A stretch of DNA of 64,000 bases from Nereocystis luetkeana (Eukaryota; Sar; Phaeophyceae; Laminariales; Laminariaceae). Below are positions 10,761-64,000 of the stretch, in pieces; the stretch's first letter is position 1; every line of letters starts with the position of its first letter. The notes under the pieces are model-generated. The model searched no databases. It had not been told where the DNA came from and worked only from the letters and a program-made list of their open reading frames with translations. Both the position numbers and the translations under genes were made by a program. Location of the stretch: the NCBI GenBank assembly GCA_031213475.1, contig JARUPZ010000013.1, forward strand, positions 11,338,813-11,402,812, in the 5' to 3' direction.

Positions 10761-13216
10761 GCAGGGCTCACAGGTCTTTCCCTGGCCTCCGCACTCTCGC
10801 CTCTCCGAGAGGCTTGCTCTTCTTTCTTTGATGTTGCCTGCAGCTAACGGGAGTCTGGGTCCATCCGTCCTCGTATACCGACCTCCATCTATGCGAGATG
10901 GGGATCGCTCTAACCCCGACCCCTATCCCATATTTTGCGTCTTGACGTACCTCGCTATTATAGCGTGATCGATGCTCTGGGGCGTGACAGGTCTTACGCA
11001 GTTAGGTGAGGTATATAGCACTCGCGATGAAGGTTGGAAGGACTTTTGTATTATTCCAGGTATCGAGGAGTGAACGAGGGTTCACCTCGGATGTCTGCCG
11101 GGGCCGAAATGACAATTACATTCAGGACATAAATATCCCTGAACTAAACATGCTCTCTACCATATGAGTATTCCACGTGCTCCACCGTGCATGACAGTGC
11201 GATACTTGAAGCACACAGCTGTACTCCGAGCATACTCAACGTATCTGGGTGATTGGAAGATACACAGGCGTGTTGTACGATAGAAAGATCATCGTGGGGT
11301 AATGACCAGCTTTGGTACCGGGACGTCTGGTGACACAGCCAGGCCCGCAAGGTTTTATAATTGAAAACCATACAGCTAGGACCGAAGCATTGCTCATTAA
11401 ATATTTCTATTTTTCTTAAACATGTACCAGGCCTCAAACAAAGCCCGCAGAAAAATCGGTCGAAATCCAAACTATAGTACTGCTTGTAGATAGTACCTGG
11501 TAATGATCATCTGATATTCTACTATCATGCGTGCCTACGTAAAGAACTCTACCGACCTGCACGATCACACCAAAAGGCTATTGATGCCTGCTTCATGCCC
11601 TTTTCGCTCGTCACAACCTCCATTTTGTCCCAGACCAACGAGGCAAAAAATTCGCACTGTGTGGGAAACGGGAGCGGTGACAAGATGGAACGGGCGAGAT
11701 ATCTTCATTTCTGGGGTCGACATTTTTTCAGGTAGGCGGTGGATCTCTACCGTTAGAATTTACCGGCTTTCACTTTCGTGTCACAACGACGACCGTACAC
11801 ACCTGCCTGCGGGGAGCCTTGCTTCAATATCCGAACGAAATCCGGGGCGTTTCCGGCAAAGAGGACCCCGCGGGTGGTAAGGTGCGAGAAAAGATGGTTT
11901 GCACTCTGCTTTCGAGGTTACAAAAAAACTAGTCTTGGCCTGTAGCGCTGACTCTGGTTCACTGCGTGCTCGACTCGCGGATCATCACCTACAGAAGGTA
12001 GTATCTGGACGAGGTGTGCCTCAACGCTAGTTGTAATTACACTGCTTTGATCTGATTGGCCAAACTTGTCCCGTAGCGCAAGTACAACCCCATTTCATTC
12101 CATAACTCGAGAATCGTACGCGAAATATGTGCAAGAGACGAAACGAAAGTGTAGCGTATGTTGGTGGGCAGTGGAATGCAGTTGGGATAATAGCGTCCCC
12201 CGTCACCTGGTGACAGATTTGCCATGCCTTGTACCAGGTACGTGTTGTGGTGATTTTATTTCATCGCGTATTTCTCGCTCCTCGCGTCTGATGCACTTTA
12301 ACCTCAACTGCACAGTAAACGACGAGGGTCGTATAGGGCGGCATGACAGCGCCTGGGATCAAACATGGGACGAAGTAAAGGAGCAAGTCATATGAGAAAG
12401 ATGGAGAGGGTCCAATATTGCGATACTACAGCAGTGCCTGAGATCAGGCCATGGGAAGGAAGTGCGAGCGAACGCCAACTGGGGGAAACAGTCAGAGTCG
12501 GAGGGACACGGCAAGAGCATCTGCCATCAGATATGAAAGGGTCAATCCTCAACGTGCCTTTTCATGGGCCTTAGAGCAGTAAGCGCTCAGTGTTGTCCAT
12601 GACGCAGAATCGAGCCGCGCGAGCGTAAGCGTTGGACGGTCTGTCCACCAATTCCTAGCTGTTGAGAAGCACGGGGTGCCGAATGTCCCCGTGGGACAGA
12701 GGAACGGCGATACGCAGCCAGTATGAAGCTCTTCGCCGCGTGCGAAAGCGTTTCTACCCCGTAAGTTGTTCAGGCGTTACATTTTACTTGACTGCGCGGG
12801 TTTCTGCGATTTTGATGACACGCAGCAGGTGCAGGAATGCGGCGGCCGAGGTACGCCATAGCGGCAGGTTGAAGCGGACCCCAAATATAATCAGAAAAAG
12901 AAGACGTGCGACACGATGCGGGGAATAGGTCATATTCGTACAAACGTAGCCATACACACACTCATATCCTCCTATACAAAACGTTCTACCTTGATACCTG
13001 ACACAAGGGGCCCATTCAACGGAAATCTACTGTGGACGCCGGCATATGCGACAGTTATGCGCCGTCATCTTCCCAAAGGGGCGTGTTAAGCGACTTCGGA
13101 CTTCACGTATATCGATCAATACACCAACACTGCTATCACTGCGGTTCGCGTGGGCCCCGTCTGCACAGCCCAAAGCTGCACCATGCGTAGACTTGAGCTT
13201 CACAACTCTCAGGCCG
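10761..13216. other. 3' flank of the BLTP2 gene, no gene recognised
   Basis: Only short open frames without domain features. The motif TACCTGGTAATGA at 11,496 and TACCAGGTAC at 12,232 belong to the dispersed 9-mer described in the findings. Confidence 0.4.
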
Positions 13217-62784
<49,568 letters not shown>

Positions 62785-63370
62785 CTGGTCGGGAATAGCA
62801 GCGTGTTCGTCTTTCGGTTGTAAGCACGCGGCTAGACTTCGGGGGAAATGAGCTTGTTTGAGAGCATCATAATGGTCGCCGTCGTTATCTTCATTAGCAT
62901 CATCACCAGCATCCTCAACACTATCACCATCATCCTCATCCTCATCATCACCATCATCATTATCAACGCCATCACCATCGTCATCGGGACGGGGGTGGTT
63001 TTGGTCTCATGGAAGGGAGTATTGGGCGGGGGCTGGGCGAGACACATTGGGGAGCCATGTCTACCGTCCGTGAGCTTCGTCGAGCTGAACACTCGCGTCA
63101 ACAACACACTACTGACTGTGCGGCCTGGCTCTCTTTCGTTTCGAGTGAGCCCGCGCGATTTAGTGCTGCTACGAAGACCACGCCCATGTCGGCGGCACGC
63201 TGACCCTTTCCATACCATCGAGCGAGTGATTGCTCCAAAGCGCAGCACGTGTCGACGGTAATATGCACGTAGCAACGGCTGCGGCAGCCCGCCGACGAGT
63301 AGCAAGCGAACGCCGTATCGAAACAGCAGCAACAAAAACACAAACAATAGCGAAAACAAGCAAATAAAAC
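62785..63370 (-). other. Upstream of the first exon found
   Basis: A CAT/ATC-rich stretch (62,885-62,985). A minus-strand frame near 63,245-63,100 (WYGKGQRAADMGVVFVAALN) could be another exon but lacks decisive splice sites. Confidence 0.3.

Positions 63371-64000
<630 letters not shown>

Overview
The window looks like nuclear DNA of a multicellular stramenopile, most probably a brown alga of the Ectocarpus kind. The reasons are long C-rich introns, GC-rich exons full of Ala/Gly/Ser/Pro runs, many CAA/CTG/GA microsatellites, and dispersed short repeats. The organism call is an inference; no rRNA or organelle marker is present.

One gene dominates. On the minus strand, from about 62.8 kb down to a stop codon at 13,217, runs a giant split gene of which I could chain 29 exons (about 13.3 kb of coding sequence, about 4,430 codons). 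It encodes a homologue of the SABRE / Hobbit / FMP27 / KIAA0100 family (bridge-like lipid transfer protein 2, BLTP2), rod-shaped lipid-transfer proteins of membrane contact sites. Several blocks fit the family: a GLAIEIADDPLEAWF block (51.0 kb), a PPLAWWDTGRCMVHGKF block (47.7 kb), a WHTLGGPSPDHW block followed by DPFALF (45.2 kb), LLLLVQSGMDV (39.2 kb), AGVQWLP (28.8 kb), LNSLQLRLVATVV (26.5 kb), and the C-terminal FLTYMGDRYMELEDV ... NKTWTPRKLLL block (15.0 kb). Reading phase is preserved at almost every proposed junction. The true N terminus (membrane anchor and first strands) lies beyond the right edge, past a CAA repeat longer than 400 bp. One stretch (28.96-34.25 kb) leaves a phase gap where a conserved family block is expected but was not found.

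The first 13 kb, downstream of the gene's 3' end, is gene-poor. It holds a dense array of CCATGG palindromes (0.84-2.3 kb), some coding-like fragments each interrupted by one stop (4.2-5.7 kb), degenerate tandem repeats (8.2-8.5 kb), and a decayed Ty1/copia retrotransposon with its aspartic-protease motif (9.5-10.8 kb). The copia relic carries an in-frame Pro-rich repeat.

The introns are packed with repeats. They hold three copies of a roughly 235-bp family, a short family headed by poly-G, a pair of diverged 200-bp repeats, an XbaI-type CTCTAGAG palindrome array (32.1-32.9 kb), a 200-bp-arm inverted repeat that encodes the same acidic peptide on both arms (30.2-30.6 kb), a TATCG minisatellite (53.6-54.0 kb), two tandem tRNA-like units of which one is split by a TA-flanked MITE (37.7-38.25 kb), and a tRNA-Arg-like sequence with a T-run terminator (61.3 kb). 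No bacterial-type operons, CRISPR arrays or complete transposase genes were seen.
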